Assembly: GCA_003499525.1 (NCBI GenBank)
Contig: DNTB01000089.1
Location: 156,234 to 220,233 of the forward strand
DNA from: Flavobacteriales bacterium
GTDB taxonomy: Bacteria > Bacteroidota > Bacteroidia > Flavobacteriales_G > Salibacteraceae
DNA: 64,000 bases
Direction of reading: 5' to 3'
In this document: positions 34,057-43,299 of the stretch, piece after piece
Position numbering within the stretch: position 1 is the first letter of the stretch
How the letters are laid out: each line of letters begins with the position of its first letter
Made by a program: the position numbers and the translations under genes
The notes under the pieces: model-generated
Databases searched by the model: none
What the model was told of the DNA's origin: nothing
Seen by the model: only the letters and a program-made list of their open reading frames with translations

Positions 34057-37000
34057 ATGAAAAAAAAGCTTTTAACCCTATTTGCAGCCATAGTTGTTGC
34101 TTCTTCAATGAATGCGCAGATTGCTCGAGTGCAGGCTATACACAATGCCGCCGATCCGGCCTTAGCCACAGTGGATGTGTATTTGGACACTCTTTTACTT
34201 GTTCCCAATTTCAATTTTCAGGATGCAACGCCATATATCGATGCTCCCGCGGGAATTACCTTCGACATCTCATTAACTGCACCGGGAGCAGGAGATACCG
34301 TTGGAGCCATTTTCAAAAAATCATTTACACTGACATCAGGAACGACGAATATTCTGGTAGCCAGTGGTGATCCAGGAGCAGCAGGTGCAACAGCATTTGA
34401 CCTCCGGGCTTATGCAGGGCAGGAAATTGCCACAAATCAAGGCGCCGGTGAAATTTCTGTAAAAGTCATCCACGGGGCTACCGACGCTCCGGCGGTGGAT
34501 GTATATGAATCACAAGTATTACAACAAGTGATCGTTCCTAACCTGTCCTTTGGCCAAGATGCGGGATATCTTGATGTTCCCGCGATTGATTTTGATTTTC
34601 AAATTCGTCCTGCTGGAAACCTTGCCGTGGTAGCACAATACGACGGTAACCTTACCGGATTAGATGATTCTGCTATCGTGGTTTTGGCAAGTGGTTATCT
34701 ATCTCCAGCTCCTGGTGAACCGGCATTCGGTTTAATAGCTGTTTTTCAGGACGGAACAGTAATTTCTCTTCCATCATCGGCAGTTTCACCAGCGAGAGTG
34801 CAGGTAGTTCACAATTGTGCAGCTACAGATGCTGCAGTAGTAGATGTCTGGTTAGATAATACCGTACTATCGGATGACCTTGATTTTAGAAGTACGACTG
34901 CATTCGTAGATGCACCTGCTGGAGTTCCATTTGATGTATCTGTCGCCGGCCCGGCTAGTGTGGATACAACAGGAGCTCTCTACAGAGAATCTGGAGTTAT
35001 CCTTGAAAGTAATAAAACATATATCGTCGTGGCATCTGGAACGATCGGATCGGGCACGTACAATCCCGCAACTCCATTTAGCTTCAGTGTCTATGAAATG
35101 GGAAGAGAGAATGCAGATAACCCTTCGGAGGTAGATGTTTTAGTGCTGCATGGAAGTACAGATGCTCCTACAGTAGATGTTGCAGAAACAGGAGTGGGCG
35201 CCGGAACAATAGTAGATAACATTTCCTACGGTGAATTTCAGGGATATCTATCTCTTGCACCTGCTGCCTATCAACTCACCATTCAGGATTCTTCCGGATC
35301 AAATGACTTATTTACTTACGATGCAGATGTTACTGCTCTAGCAGGAAATGCCATAACTATCTTAGCATCTGGATTCTTGGATCCAACTCAGAATAATGGT
35401 GGAGAAGGTTTTGGCTTGTTTGTAGCCACGGCTGCTGGAGGTCCAATGATTGAGCTCCCAGAATCTGTCCAGGCCACTGCCAGAGTTCAGGCCATTCATA
35501 ACTGTCCTGATCCTATTGTAGCTACAGTAGATGTATACCTCGACAACACTCTGTTGGTTCCTGGTTTTGCATACAAAACAGCTACTCCTTTTATCGATGC
35601 ACCGGCAACCGTAGATTTTGACTTGGTTTTAACCGCGGCAGGACAAGGCGATACTACAAATGCACTGTTCCGCAAAACATTTAACCTGCCTGATAGTGGT
35701 ACCTTCGTTGTTGTCGCAGACGGTGAAGTAGGTGGAAGCGGCTCAACAGCATTTGATCTGAGAGCTTATGGAGCTAAAGAAGAAGCAACCAACCAAGGAG
35801 CGGGAGAGGCCAGCGTAAATATCATCCATAGTGTGTATGATGCACCAGCAGTTGATGTATACGAATCACAGGTACTCGCTGACGTCATTGCAAGCAATCT
35901 TTCCTTTGGCAATGAAGCGGGCTATCTTAATGTTCCTGCAACGGATTTTGACTTTCAGGTAAGACCTGCCGGTTCTGCAATAGTGGTAGGGCAATTCAAT
36001 GGAGATATTACTGGTCTTGATGATTCAGCATTAATCGTATTGGCTACAGGATATCTTGATCCAGCTAGTGCTCCGGGAACTGAGCCTTTTGGATTGATAG
36101 CGGTACTTCCAGACGGTACTGTAATCCCATTGGCATCCATGGCTATCACTCCAGCCAGATTACAAGTGATTCATAACAGTGCAGCAACGGATGCAGATAC
36201 TGTAGATATTTGGTTAGATGCATTAAATCTCCTGGATAATTTCGGATTTAGAGAAGCCAGTGCGTTTGTTGATGCACCAGCTGGAGCGGAATTTACCGTT
36301 TCCGTAGCAGGTCCAAACAGTACCGATACTGCCGGAGCTCTTTACCAGCAGAACTTCATATTGGAAAGTTCTAAGACCTACATCGCCATTGCGAGTGGTG
36401 TAATAGGAGGTGGAACCTACACCCCAGCCACACCTTTCAGCATTGAGGTTATCACGGATGCTCAGGAGGATTCGGAAAATGCATCGGAAGTGGATGTAGT
36501 GGTATGGCACGGTTCTACCGATGCACCGGCAGTTGATGTAGTAGAAACACAGGTTGGAGCAGGAACTATAGTAGATGATATTTCATATGGCGAGGCTGAC
36601 GGATATTTGATGCTGGCGCCAGCAGATTATGATTTGGTCATTCAGGATGTTGCAACGTCAACATCACTCTTCAAGTACGATGCTGATCTCAGTGCACTCG
36701 CAGGTAATGCTATTACGGTTGTGGCTTCAGGATTTGTAGATCCTTCGGCGAACAACAACGGTGAAGGATTTGGACTATGGGTAGCTACAGCTGCAGGGGG
36801 TCCAATGCTTGAGTTGCCATCACTTCCGTTGAGTCTTGAGAAATTGAGCATTGATAGTGATGTTCTTCTATGGCCTAATCCTGCAAAAGACCAGATAACT
36901 CTGGAAAACAGATCTAATACAAGGATTGAAAGTTTTGAAGTGTACAGCATTACTGGTCAAACAGCTATGGTAGAATACCTGAATGAAGGTCCGATACAAA

Positions 37001-37092
37001 ACATTTCGCTGACGAGCTTGCCATCAGGGATGTATATATTCAAACTGAACACTGCAGATGGTCAAATCGCCAGAACGATTATAAAGGAATAA
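34057..37092 (+). CDS. Large DUF4397-repeat protein with T9SS sorting domain
   Basis: 1011 residues. A signal peptide (LLTLFAAIVVASSMNAQ) precedes eight DUF4397-type beta-sandwich units, each beginning like ARVQxIHNxxDPxxxxVDVYLD or VxVxHGxTDAPxVDVxE. They are followed by a type A sorting domain (WPNPAKDQITLENRSN...LPSGMYIFKL) ending in IIKE. The eight units form a four-unit block repeated twice (see separate repeat). It is expected on the cell surface after type IX export, probably as an adhesin or matrix protein. No catalytic motif seen. A terminator follows. Confidence 0.9.
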   Translation: MKKKLLTLFAAIVVASSMNAQIARVQAIHNAADPALATVDVYLDTLLLVPNFNFQDATPYIDAPAGITFDISLTAPGAGDTVGAIFKKSFTLTSGTTNILVASGDPGAAGATAFDLRAYAGQEIATNQGAGEISVKVIHGATDAPAVDVYESQVLQQVIVPNLSFGQDAGYLDVPAIDFDFQIRPAGNLAVVAQYDGNLTGLDDSAIVVLASGYLSPAPGEPAFGLIAVFQDGTVISLPSSAVSPARVQVVHNCAATDAAVVDVWLDNTVLSDDLDFRSTTAFVDAPAGVPFDVSVAGPASVDTTGALYRESGVILESNKTYIVVASGTIGSGTYNPATPFSFSVYEMGRENADNPSEVDVLVLHGSTDAPTVDVAETGVGAGTIVDNISYGEFQGYLSLAPAAYQLTIQDSSGSNDLFTYDADVTALAGNAITILASGFLDPTQNNGGEGFGLFVATAAGGPMIELPESVQATARVQAIHNCPDPIVATVDVYLDNTLLVPGFAYKTATPFIDAPATVDFDLVLTAAGQGDTTNALFRKTFNLPDSGTFVVVADGEVGGSGSTAFDLRAYGAKEEATNQGAGEASVNIIHSVYDAPAVDVYESQVLADVIASNLSFGNEAGYLNVPATDFDFQVRPAGSAIVVGQFNGDITGLDDSALIVLATGYLDPASAPGTEPFGLIAVLPDGTVIPLASMAITPARLQVIHNSAATDADTVDIWLDALNLLDNFGFREASAFVDAPAGAEFTVSVAGPNSTDTAGALYQQNFILESSKTYIAIASGVIGGGTYTPATPFSIEVITDAQEDSENASEVDVVVWHGSTDAPAVDVVETQVGAGTIVDDISYGEADGYLMLAPADYDLVIQDVATSTSLFKYDADLSALAGNAITVVASGFVDPSANNNGEGFGLWVATAAGGPMLELPSLPLSLEKLSIDSDVLLWPNPAKDQITLENRSNTRIESFEVYSITGQTAMVEYLNEGPIQNISLTSLPSGMYIFKLNTADGQIARTIIKE
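34123..36834 (+). repeat. Two ~1.35-kb diverged tandem blocks within the DUF4397 gene
   Basis: The block from ~34123 (ARVQAIHNAADP) recurs from ~35479 (ARVQAIHNCPDP) with the same order of four DUF4397 units, e.g. DAPAVDVYESQVL in both and PARVQVVHN/PARLQVIHN in both. Protein similarity between blocks is high; DNA has diverged at many positions, so the duplication is not recent. Confidence 0.8.
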
Positions 37093-37123
37093 CCAGCAGC
37101 TAAAACCTAGCGCAATCAAGCAG

Positions 37124-37152
37124 AAAGCCGTCCATTTTGGGCGGCTTTTTTT
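37124..37152 (+). terminator. Rho-independent terminator after the DUF4397 gene
   Basis: AAAGCCGTCC - ATTTT - GGGCGGCTTT followed by a T run, 32 nt after the stop codon. It also lies just past the end of the convergent fdhD gene and may act in both directions. Confidence 0.85.
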
Positions 37153-37160
37153 GTAAATCA

Positions 37161-38030
37161 TTATTCTGTTTTTGTGATGCAATACCTGTTCGGCAAATGC
37201 ACCAAATTGATGCTTTTGTTGTTTAAATCCTCCATCACCAGTAGTCGGGTTACTCTGGAATAAGCCGTTGCGGATTCTCCCCGGCAAAAAGCGAGCAGAG
37301 TGATACCCAATTCCTCAGCATAATCAACAGCAAGACTTGATGGTGCCGATACCGCCGCCAGAAAAGGAATACGGGCCTTGAAACATTTCACAATTATTTC
37401 ATACGATACCCGTCCGCTGACAAGAAGAAATTCTGCGTTGTCGATCTGGTTTTTACGAATTAATGCTCCAACAGATTTATCCACAGCATTGTGACGACCT
37501 ACATCCTCGCGGATGGCCATCAGTTTGAACTTGCTATCAAATATGGCTGCGGCATGCGACCCTCCTGACTTAAGAAAGGTGCTCTGTTTACGCTCCATCT
37601 CTATAAACATCTTTTCTATTTCTATTCCAGAGATGGTGGTTTTGACGGACAGTGGTTGGTCTTTTCCTAGAGCTTCTTTCCATTCTTTTTGTCCGCAGAT
37701 GCCACAAGATGCAACGGACAATAGATTTCTGCTATTGATTCGGCTTTCTACCAGATCTTTGCTTATCTGGACATCTAAGGTTTTAATAGATCCACCATCA
37801 AATCGCTCAATAACTTTCAATTCTGGAATGCCCTCGTTTCGCTTGAGAATGCCCTCGCCATTCAAGAGGCCAATAACCAAATCTTCTTCATCACCCGGAG
37901 TTTGCATGGTAATGCTAAATGCATTTCCATTTATAGAAATGGATAGTGGTGATTCCAGAGTCAATTCATCCTCTACCGGTGAACCGTGGTTTCCGGATAT
38001 TTTAATTCCCCGATATGGTGCATATCCCAT
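37161..38030 (-). CDS. fdhD: Formate dehydrogenase accessory sulfurtransferase FdhD
   Basis: 289-residue FdhD, which transfers sulfur from a cysteine desulfurase to the molybdenum cofactor and is needed for active formate dehydrogenase. The key loop VASCGICGQKEW at ~108-119 holds the two essential cysteines. Other family blocks are EDLVIGLLNGEGI, REDVGRHNAVDKSVG, LLVSGRVSYEIIVKCFKARIPFLAAVSAPSSLAV and GITLLAFCRGESATAYS. It is 3 nt downstream of fhs. No formate dehydrogenase catalytic subunit is encoded in this window. Confidence 0.96.
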   Translation of the reverse strand: MGYAPYRGIKISGNHGSPVEDELTLESPLSISINGNAFSITMQTPGDEEDLVIGLLNGEGILKRNEGIPELKVIERFDGGSIKTLDVQISKDLVESRINSRNLLSVASCGICGQKEWKEALGKDQPLSVKTTISGIEIEKMFIEMERKQSTFLKSGGSHAAAIFDSKFKLMAIREDVGRHNAVDKSVGALIRKNQIDNAEFLLVSGRVSYEIIVKCFKARIPFLAAVSAPSSLAVDYAEELGITLLAFCRGESATAYSRVTRLLVMEDLNNKSINLVHLPNRYCITKTE

Positions 38031-38033
38031 CGT

Positions 38034-39713
38034 TTAACTCAACCCGATAATTCGCCCATCTACATCAACATCCATTCCCTCAGCTGCCGGGATGGAGGGT
38101 AAGCCGGGCATACGCATCATATTTCCTAGAATAGGGATCACAAATCCCGCTCCGGCGGCAAATTCAAATTCACGAACGGTGATTTTGAAATTTTCGGGTT
38201 TTCCAAAAGCCTTCGGATTATCGGAAAGTGAGTTTTGGGTCTTGGCCATGCAAACAGGAAGCCCACTTAATCCGAGACTATCAATCCTCTTCAAGTCAAG
38301 CTCCGCTTTCTTGGCAAAAACTACCCCGTCAGCGCCGTAAATCTCTCTGGCTATGGTTTCAATCTTTTCCCTAACTGGTAGCTTCCAGTCATAAAGGGCC
38401 TTGAAATGAGATTTTCCGGAATCAATTTCCTCTACTACGGCATGAGCAAGTTCCTGTGTTCCCTCTCCACCTTTTGCCCATCCTTCAGAAAGCACGGCTT
38501 TCACTCCCAGAGCTTGGCATTCGGCTTTTATGAATTCGATTTCTTCAGCGCTGTCGCTGATAAAATTGTTGATGGCTATTACAGGGTTAAGTCCGAATTT
38601 CTTCAGGTTTTCAATGTGTTTGACCACATTTTCAAATCCGTTTTTCACCCGTTCAAGACTTGGAGTATTATACTCCTCTTTAGCTGCACCTCCATGATGA
38701 CGAAGCGCCCGGATGGTAACCACAAGAACCACTGCCTTCGGCTTCAATCCGCCATGAACACATTTTATATCGAAGAATTTTTCTGCTCCCAGGTCGGCTC
38801 CAAAGCCCGCTTCAGTAACTACATATTTGCTCAACGAAAGCCCCATTTTAGTGGCAATGATAGAGTTGGTTCCCTGTGCGATGTTGGCAAAAGGACCGCC
38901 ATGGATAAGAACTGGATTGTGTTCCAGAGTCTGCACCAAATTTGGCTTTATAGCATCTTTTAACAAAACAGTCATCGGGCCTACCGCATTGAGATCCCGC
39001 GCATAGATCGGTTTGCGATCCATCGTGAATCCTACGAAGATATTGCCGAGTTTCTCTTTTAAATCAGCTAGATCATTGGACATACAAAGGATCGCCATTA
39101 TTTCAGATGCAGCTGTAATATTAAACCCATCTTCACGAGGGATACCATTAGCTGTACCACCTAAACCTATGGTGATTTGACGCAAAGCCCGGTCATTCAT
39201 ATCCATCACCCTTTTCCATGCAACGGTTCTTCCATCAATATTCAAACTTCTCGTGCGGCTTTGTAGATTGTTGTCGATCATGGCAGCCAATAGATTATTC
39301 GCCTTTTCAATAGCCGAAAAATCCCCTGTAAAGTGAAGGTTGATGTCCTCCATGGGTACTACCTGGCTGTATCCACCACCTGCAGCACCCCCTTTGATTC
39401 CGAAAACAGGGCCTAACGATGGCTCTCTTAATACCGCCATAGTAGGCGCTCCAATTTTGTTCATCCCTTCGGTAAGACCAATCGTAACAGTTGTCTTCCC
39501 TTCACCCGCAGGAGTAGGGGTGAGAGCCGTAACCAGTATGAGATTGTTTTCAGCAATCTTTTGGTCATCAATAAGATTTAGGGGAAGCTTTGCCTTGTAA
39601 TTGCCATAACGCTCAATGATATTTTCTTCAATACCAAGCCTTGAGGCAATTTGGCTAATGGGTTTCATCTTCGCTTCCTGGGCGATTTCAAGATCTGAGG
39701 GAACTCTGGCCAT
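38034..39713 (-). CDS. fhs: Formate--tetrahydrofolate ligase
   Basis: ATP-dependent 10-formyl-THF synthetase (~559 residues, normal length). The P-loop is TPTPAGEGKTTVTIGL at ~67-82 from the longer start. The signatures LREPSLGPVFGIKGGAAGGGY and VPMEDINLHFTGDFSAIEKANNLLAA, the VATIRAL-like VVTIRALRHHGG and C-terminal LPVCMAKTQ are all present. I use the ATG at 39713 (MARVPSDLEIAQ); an ATG seven codons earlier is less typical. It probably forms an operon with fdhD (3 nt) and the lycopene cyclase gene (51 nt). Links formate to one-carbon metabolism, including initiator-tRNA formylation. Confidence 0.96.
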   Translation of the reverse strand: MARVPSDLEIAQEAKMKPISQIASRLGIEENIIERYGNYKAKLPLNLIDDQKIAENNLILVTALTPTPAGEGKTTVTIGLTEGMNKIGAPTMAVLREPSLGPVFGIKGGAAGGGYSQVVPMEDINLHFTGDFSAIEKANNLLAAMIDNNLQSRTRSLNIDGRTVAWKRVMDMNDRALRQITIGLGGTANGIPREDGFNITAASEIMAILCMSNDLADLKEKLGNIFVGFTMDRKPIYARDLNAVGPMTVLLKDAIKPNLVQTLEHNPVLIHGGPFANIAQGTNSIIATKMGLSLSKYVVTEAGFGADLGAEKFFDIKCVHGGLKPKAVVLVVTIRALRHHGGAAKEEYNTPSLERVKNGFENVVKHIENLKKFGLNPVIAINNFISDSAEEIEFIKAECQALGVKAVLSEGWAKGGEGTQELAHAVVEEIDSGKSHFKALYDWKLPVREKIETIAREIYGADGVVFAKKAELDLKRIDSLGLSGLPVCMAKTQNSLSDNPKAFGKPENFKITVREFEFAAGAGFVIPILGNMMRMPGLPSIPAAEGMDVDVDGRIIGLS

Positions 39714-39764
39714 GATAAGAATTTTGTTGGCCAAAAATAGGATTTCCCGAAGGCTGTCCCAACC

Positions 39765-40460
39765 CTATTCAGACTTCTTCAGCGCTTTGTTGGTAAACCC
39801 TTCATAAAGCATGGTACACCAAAGTAGCAGACTCATTCCATAAAAGGTATCTTCAATGGGAATGCTTCCAATGCGGAGTCCTAGGTTATAGTCATTGTTA
39901 TACCAAACCACCTCATCTTGTATCCACCAACCAGTAAGGGTTCCATTAACCAATAAAAAAGGAATAAGGACTATAATATACGTTCTGTAAAACCTTTCAA
40001 GCAAGTCCCGATATCGGACAAAGGCCAGAATGATCAACCCTGAAGTGAGAAGGAAGGTAATACTGGTGTAAAGTCGATCGAGGTTTACCAATGCTAAAAT
40101 GACTAACGCCGGCACTATGGCGAAGGTTACCGGTCTAACAAAGGAGCCTTTCAATCTGGGAAAGAAGTACTTAGAGACGTCATAAATAAAAATACTGGCA
40201 AACGGTATGGCGAAAAAGAACATCCATTCTTCAATGGGAAGTCCGAAAACCCGAAACCCCACCAGATATTCATCGTTGAACCCCCAGATTCCTGCCCGGG
40301 TGAACAGAACATCCCAGATGATAAAAACACCGCCGACGATAGCCATTGACCGGAATAGGTGTTTCCACCGCTTGGCGTAATCCACTCTTCGATCAAAACT
40401 AAAAACCAGAGGAACGCTGATTGACGCTAAATTTAAGAAGAGATAAAGATAATGCTCCAT
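39765..40460 (-). CDS. Lycopene cyclase, small integral-membrane (CrtYcd-fusion) type
   Basis: 231 residues with about seven membrane helices. Two homologous halves each carry the cyclase signature PIEE/PIED followed by aromatic residues: VFGLPIEEWMFFFAIPF at ~70-86 and GSIPIEDTFYGMSLLL near 199-214. The acidic pair is thought to protonate lycopene during beta-ring formation. This corresponds to the fused CrtYc-CrtYd form found in Bacteroidota and fungi-like bifunctional enzymes. No other carotenoid genes are adjacent, which is unusual since they often cluster. Divergent from moeA with 71 nt between. Confidence 0.9.
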   Translation of the reverse strand: MEHYLYLFLNLASISVPLVFSFDRRVDYAKRWKHLFRSMAIVGGVFIIWDVLFTRAGIWGFNDEYLVGFRVFGLPIEEWMFFFAIPFASIFIYDVSKYFFPRLKGSFVRPVTFAIVPALVILALVNLDRLYTSITFLLTSGLIILAFVRYRDLLERFYRTYIIVLIPFLLVNGTLTGWWIQDEVVWYNNDYNLGLRIGSIPIEDTFYGMSLLLWCTMLYEGFTNKALKKSE

Positions 40461-40531
40461 GAAGTTTGAACCCTCAACCCGCCGGATTGTTTGGCAAGCT
40501 GAATTGATATTCTTTTGTCAAAAATGCAACA

Positions 40532-41716
40532 ATGATTACGGTAGAAGAAGCAAAAGCTAAGGTAGAAGGACAAATTAAGGTGTTGGAAATAGAAGAGAGA
40601 AGACTTTCCAAGGCTTTTGGGTATGTTCTGGCAAAGGATCTGAAATCAAAAACAGATATCCCGGGATTTCCGCAATCCGCGATGGATGGATACGCCGTCG
40701 AGGTAGATGAGACCATTGAAAAAGGGACAAAATTTAAGGTCGTAGGTGAGCTTCAGGCTGGGGATACTGAGATGTTGCCTTTGGGACAGGGAGAAGCGCT
40801 TCGCATTTTTACAGGAGCACCTGCACCTGAGAATGCCAATACCATAATTATTCAGGAAGTAGTTGATCGTCAGGGAGATACGATCGAAGTCCGTAAAACA
40901 ACAGAGCCCGGGATTAACCTGCGAGCGCGGGGAGAGCAGATCAGAAAAGGGGAGATAGGTCTTTCAAAAGGAACAGAATTGACACCCGCCGCCATTGGCT
41001 TCGCCGCCATGATGGGCCATGATACGGTTAGGGGCTATCGTAAGCCCGAAATTCATTTGTTGGTCACTGGAAATGAACTCGTAGAACCAGGGAAGTCACT
41101 TCAGTTTGGTCAGATCTACGAGAGCAACGCCATTGCATTGAGCGCTGCGATTCGTAAGTATTTCGAGTTAGAAGTTCATGTCCACAAGGTGAAGGACAGT
41201 TACGGGGAGACCCTGGAAAGCCTGAAGAACATTCTGACCCAAGCCGATTTGGTCATGGCCTCTGGCGGAATTTCAGTTGGTGATTATGATTTCGTTGGTA
41301 AGGCTCTTCATGAGCTGGGTGTAGAGGAGATATTTTACAAGGTCAAACAGAAGCCCGGTAAGCCGCTCTTTTTTGGTTTGGTGAAAGGTACGCCCGTAAT
41401 GGCCCTTCCTGGCAATCCGGCTTCAGCACTTACGGGTTTTTACCAATACGTGCTACCCTCCATTCGTAAAATGGTGGGAGCAGGTTTTAGGGGATTGCGC
41501 GAAGAGCAAAGAGTCCTGAAAAACGATTTTCACAAACGAGGTACCCGCGCTATGTTTTTAAAAGCATTTGCGAACGAAAAAGAGGTGGAAATACTTGAAG
41601 GACAATCATCAGCCATGATGCATACTTATGCCATTTCTAATGCATTAGTCTATATACCATGGGATAAGGAGTTTTCTAAAGCAGGGGAGGAAGTTGTAGT
41701 CTACTTCCTGGATTAG
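40532..41716 (+). CDS. moeA: Molybdopterin molybdenumtransferase MoeA
   Basis: 394-residue enzyme that inserts molybdate into adenylylated molybdopterin. Domains: N-terminal linker/domain III (ITVEEAKAKV), PQSAMDGYAV at ~49-58, TGAPAPENANTIIIQE, the MPT-binding domain with SGGISVGDYDFV at ~247-258 and PGKPLFFG/ALPGNPASALTG, and the C-terminal beta-barrel. Full length and intact. Its last ~305 bp recur about 1 kb downstream as a broken copy. The product supports Mo-enzymes such as the formate dehydrogenase implied by the divergent fdhD. Confidence 0.96.
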   Translation: MITVEEAKAKVEGQIKVLEIEERRLSKAFGYVLAKDLKSKTDIPGFPQSAMDGYAVEVDETIEKGTKFKVVGELQAGDTEMLPLGQGEALRIFTGAPAPENANTIIIQEVVDRQGDTIEVRKTTEPGINLRARGEQIRKGEIGLSKGTELTPAAIGFAAMMGHDTVRGYRKPEIHLLVTGNELVEPGKSLQFGQIYESNAIALSAAIRKYFELEVHVHKVKDSYGETLESLKNILTQADLVMASGGISVGDYDFVGKALHELGVEEIFYKVKQKPGKPLFFGLVKGTPVMALPGNPASALTGFYQYVLPSIRKMVGAGFRGLREEQRVLKNDFHKRGTRAMFLKAFANEKEVEILEGQSSAMMHTYAISNALVYIPWDKEFSKAGEEVVVYFLD

Positions 41717-41717
41717 A
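41414..41717 (+). repeat. moeA 3'-end direct repeat, copy 1 (intact gene)
   Basis: The 304 bp from aatccggcttcagc to the moeA stop recur at 42409-42713 with a handful of substitutions and a one-base insertion. Weaker similarity may extend ~15 bp further upstream (atggcc). Confidence 0.95.
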
Positions 41718-41746
41718 TATTTCGTGGATTGGGCTAATCTCTGGGC

Positions 41747-42088
41747 TCATTTCATTTCCATACATACTTCGTCAACTGATTCCTCATCATTGAGGAAGGC
41801 GGTAATATTCTCGAGGTTATAGTGAAGTAGCTCCATGAGCTTGTCAGTGCTGAGATTACCAGTTCTTATCCAAAGAATCTTTGGAGGATGTCCTTTTAAG
41901 ATGCTGATGTCATAAAAATCAGCATCGAATGTGACTATAGAGTAATGGTTTTTTCTTGAATACTCCCAAATATCTTTATCCGTAGAATTGCTTAACCCAA
42001 CTTCGGATACATGCCTGCTTCCTTCAAATTCTACAGGGAGTTTTTTGAGTATTCTGAATGAAATATTTTGATCAAACAGTAATTTCAT
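41747..42088 (-). CDS. DUF5615 PIN-like toxin candidate
   Basis: 113-residue protein of the DUF5615/Mut7-C-like PIN superfamily. The acidic site residues are D in LLFDQNIS at ~4-11 and the pair in TFDADFYD near 55-62; VGLSNSTDKDIWEYSRKN is the characteristic middle segment. Such proteins are predicted nuclease toxins. It overlaps the upstream DUF433 gene by 4 nt (ATGA), the usual toxin-antitoxin order with antitoxin first. It lies between the two copies of the moeA 3' end. Toxicity is inferred from family and pairing. Confidence 0.85.
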   Translation of the reverse strand: MKLLFDQNISFRILKKLPVEFEGSRHVSEVGLSNSTDKDIWEYSRKNHYSIVTFDADFYDISILKGHPPKILWIRTGNLSTDKLMELLHYNLENITAFLNDEESVDEVCMEMK

Positions 42089-42309
42089 GAAGCATAGTGT
42101 AATTTATGCTCACGATCAGCAGCATAAGCAAGGGCAGCTTGTATATCATTCTTGTTTAATTCCGGGAAATCAGATAATATCTCATCATAGGTCATACCTG
42201 AAGCAAGCCAACCGAGGATATCGTAAACTGTTATTCTTGTTTCTCTGATGCACGGTTTGCCAAACCTCTTTTCAGAATTGATCGATATTACCTTCTTGTA
42301 GTTTACCAT
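42085..42309 (-). CDS. DUF433 antitoxin candidate
   Basis: 74-residue DUF433 protein with the helix-turn-helix-like core RITVYDILGWLASGMTYDEIL and DFPELNKNDIQAALAYAADRE. The N-terminal FGKPCIRETRI is diagnostic. It is expected to neutralise the DUF5615 protein encoded immediately downstream and may autorepress the pair. Start ATG at 42309. Confidence 0.88.
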   Translation of the reverse strand: MVNYKKVISINSEKRFGKPCIRETRITVYDILGWLASGMTYDEILSDFPELNKNDIQAALAYAADREHKLHYAS

Positions 42310-42408
42310 GATCTACTTTCTCTTTTCTCAAAGATAGTCTATGTTCAGCTCTTATGATCAGTCTGAAATTCATGCTTTTTTGCTCTGTAGGTTATGGCCT
42401 TACAGAGT

Positions 42409-42713
42409 AATCCGGCATCAGCACTTACGGGTTTTTACCAATACGTGCTACCCTCCATTCGTAGAAATGGGGGGAGCAGGTTTTAGGGGTTTGCGAGAAG
42501 AGCAAAGAGTCCTGAAAAACGATTTTCACAAACGAGGTACCCGCGCTATGTTTTTAAAAGCATTTGCGAACGAAAAAGAGGTGGAAATACTTGAAGGACA
42601 ATCATCAGCCATGATGCATACTTATGCCATTTCTAATGCATTAGTCTATATACCATGGGATAAGGAGTTTTCTAAAGCAGGGGAGGAAGTTGCAGTCTAC
42701 TACCTGGATTAGA
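42409..42713 (+). pseudogene. Broken duplicate of the moeA 3' end
   Basis: A 305-bp near-identical copy of moeA's last ~100 codons. The sequence cgtagaaatggggggag replaces cgtaaaatggtgggag, adding one base and shifting the frame, and no moeA start or N-terminal part is present. Downstream of the shift the frame encodes GFRGLREEQRVLKNDF...YYLD, nearly identical to MoeA. It cannot make MoeA and is best seen as the second repeat of a duplication or insertion event. Confidence 0.92.
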
Positions 42714-42975
42714 GGTAAGAAGCGGAATGTTGGGGCTTTTTATTCTGCTCCTTTTCAGATTCGGGAGACCACTGGACGTCTAAGTCTATACAATTTGGCG
42801 AAAAGAAAAGGTGAGCTCAAATGTTCTAAGCATGAGCACAGCAGATTAGCGATGCTCCCGACATTTTTCGGGATGCGCATTAGCGTTGGGGGTTATCCCA
42901 CCTATATGTGACAGGCTCTTTTGCCGGCTGATACGTACGAGGTATAGATACAGTTAGCCATTGTTTCTTTGTTCT
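42714..42975. other. Non-coding segment between moeA duplicate and mazF
   Basis: 262 bp without a convincing gene or recognisable repeat. A short hairpin-like stretch (gctcccgacatttttcggga) lies near 42854-42875. It may contain the promoter-distal remains of whatever joined the moeA duplicate to the MazEF module. Confidence 0.4.
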
Positions 42976-43299
42976 TCAGTCCACGTATGATTCCTTAAGA
43001 ATTGATTTTACTTCCTTCAATTCAGGTTTAGTCAACCTACCAAGCTGTTTTATGATTCGTTTCTTATCAATTGTCCGTATCTGATCTAGTGCCACCCAAC
43101 CTATTCGATTGTTGTGTTTTACTTCTATTCGTGTGGGATTTTTTTTAGAAGTCGTGGTCATTGGTACAATTACAATTGTCCGTAAATGACGATTCATTTC
43201 GTCTGGGGATACAATCACACAAGGTCGTGTCTTTTTTATCTCACTCCCAATGGTGGGGTCCAGGTTGACCAATATGATTTGATATTGCCTTAGCTCCAT
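42976..43299 (-). CDS. MazF/PemK-type endoribonuclease toxin
   Basis: 107-residue type II toxin. The MazF fold is shown by QYQIILVNLDPTIGSEIKKT, RPCVIVSPDEMN (conserved RPxVxxS...N) and TIVIVPMTTTSK, then DQIRTIDKKRI and LTKPELKEVKSIL. Members cleave single-stranded RNA at short motifs. The start overlaps the antitoxin stop by 10 nt. The second toxin-antitoxin pair within 1.5 kb. Confidence 0.93.
   Translation of the reverse strand: MELRQYQIILVNLDPTIGSEIKKTRPCVIVSPDEMNRHLRTIVIVPMTTTSKKNPTRIEVKHNNRIGWVALDQIRTIDKKRIIKQLGRLTKPELKEVKSILKESYVD

Noticed and set aside
37513..38037. 174-codon plus-strand frame
   Set aside because: Entirely antisense to fdhD with no recognisable domain.
38406..38963. 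185-codon plus-strand frame
   Set aside because: Antisense to fhs, which is complete and highly conserved.
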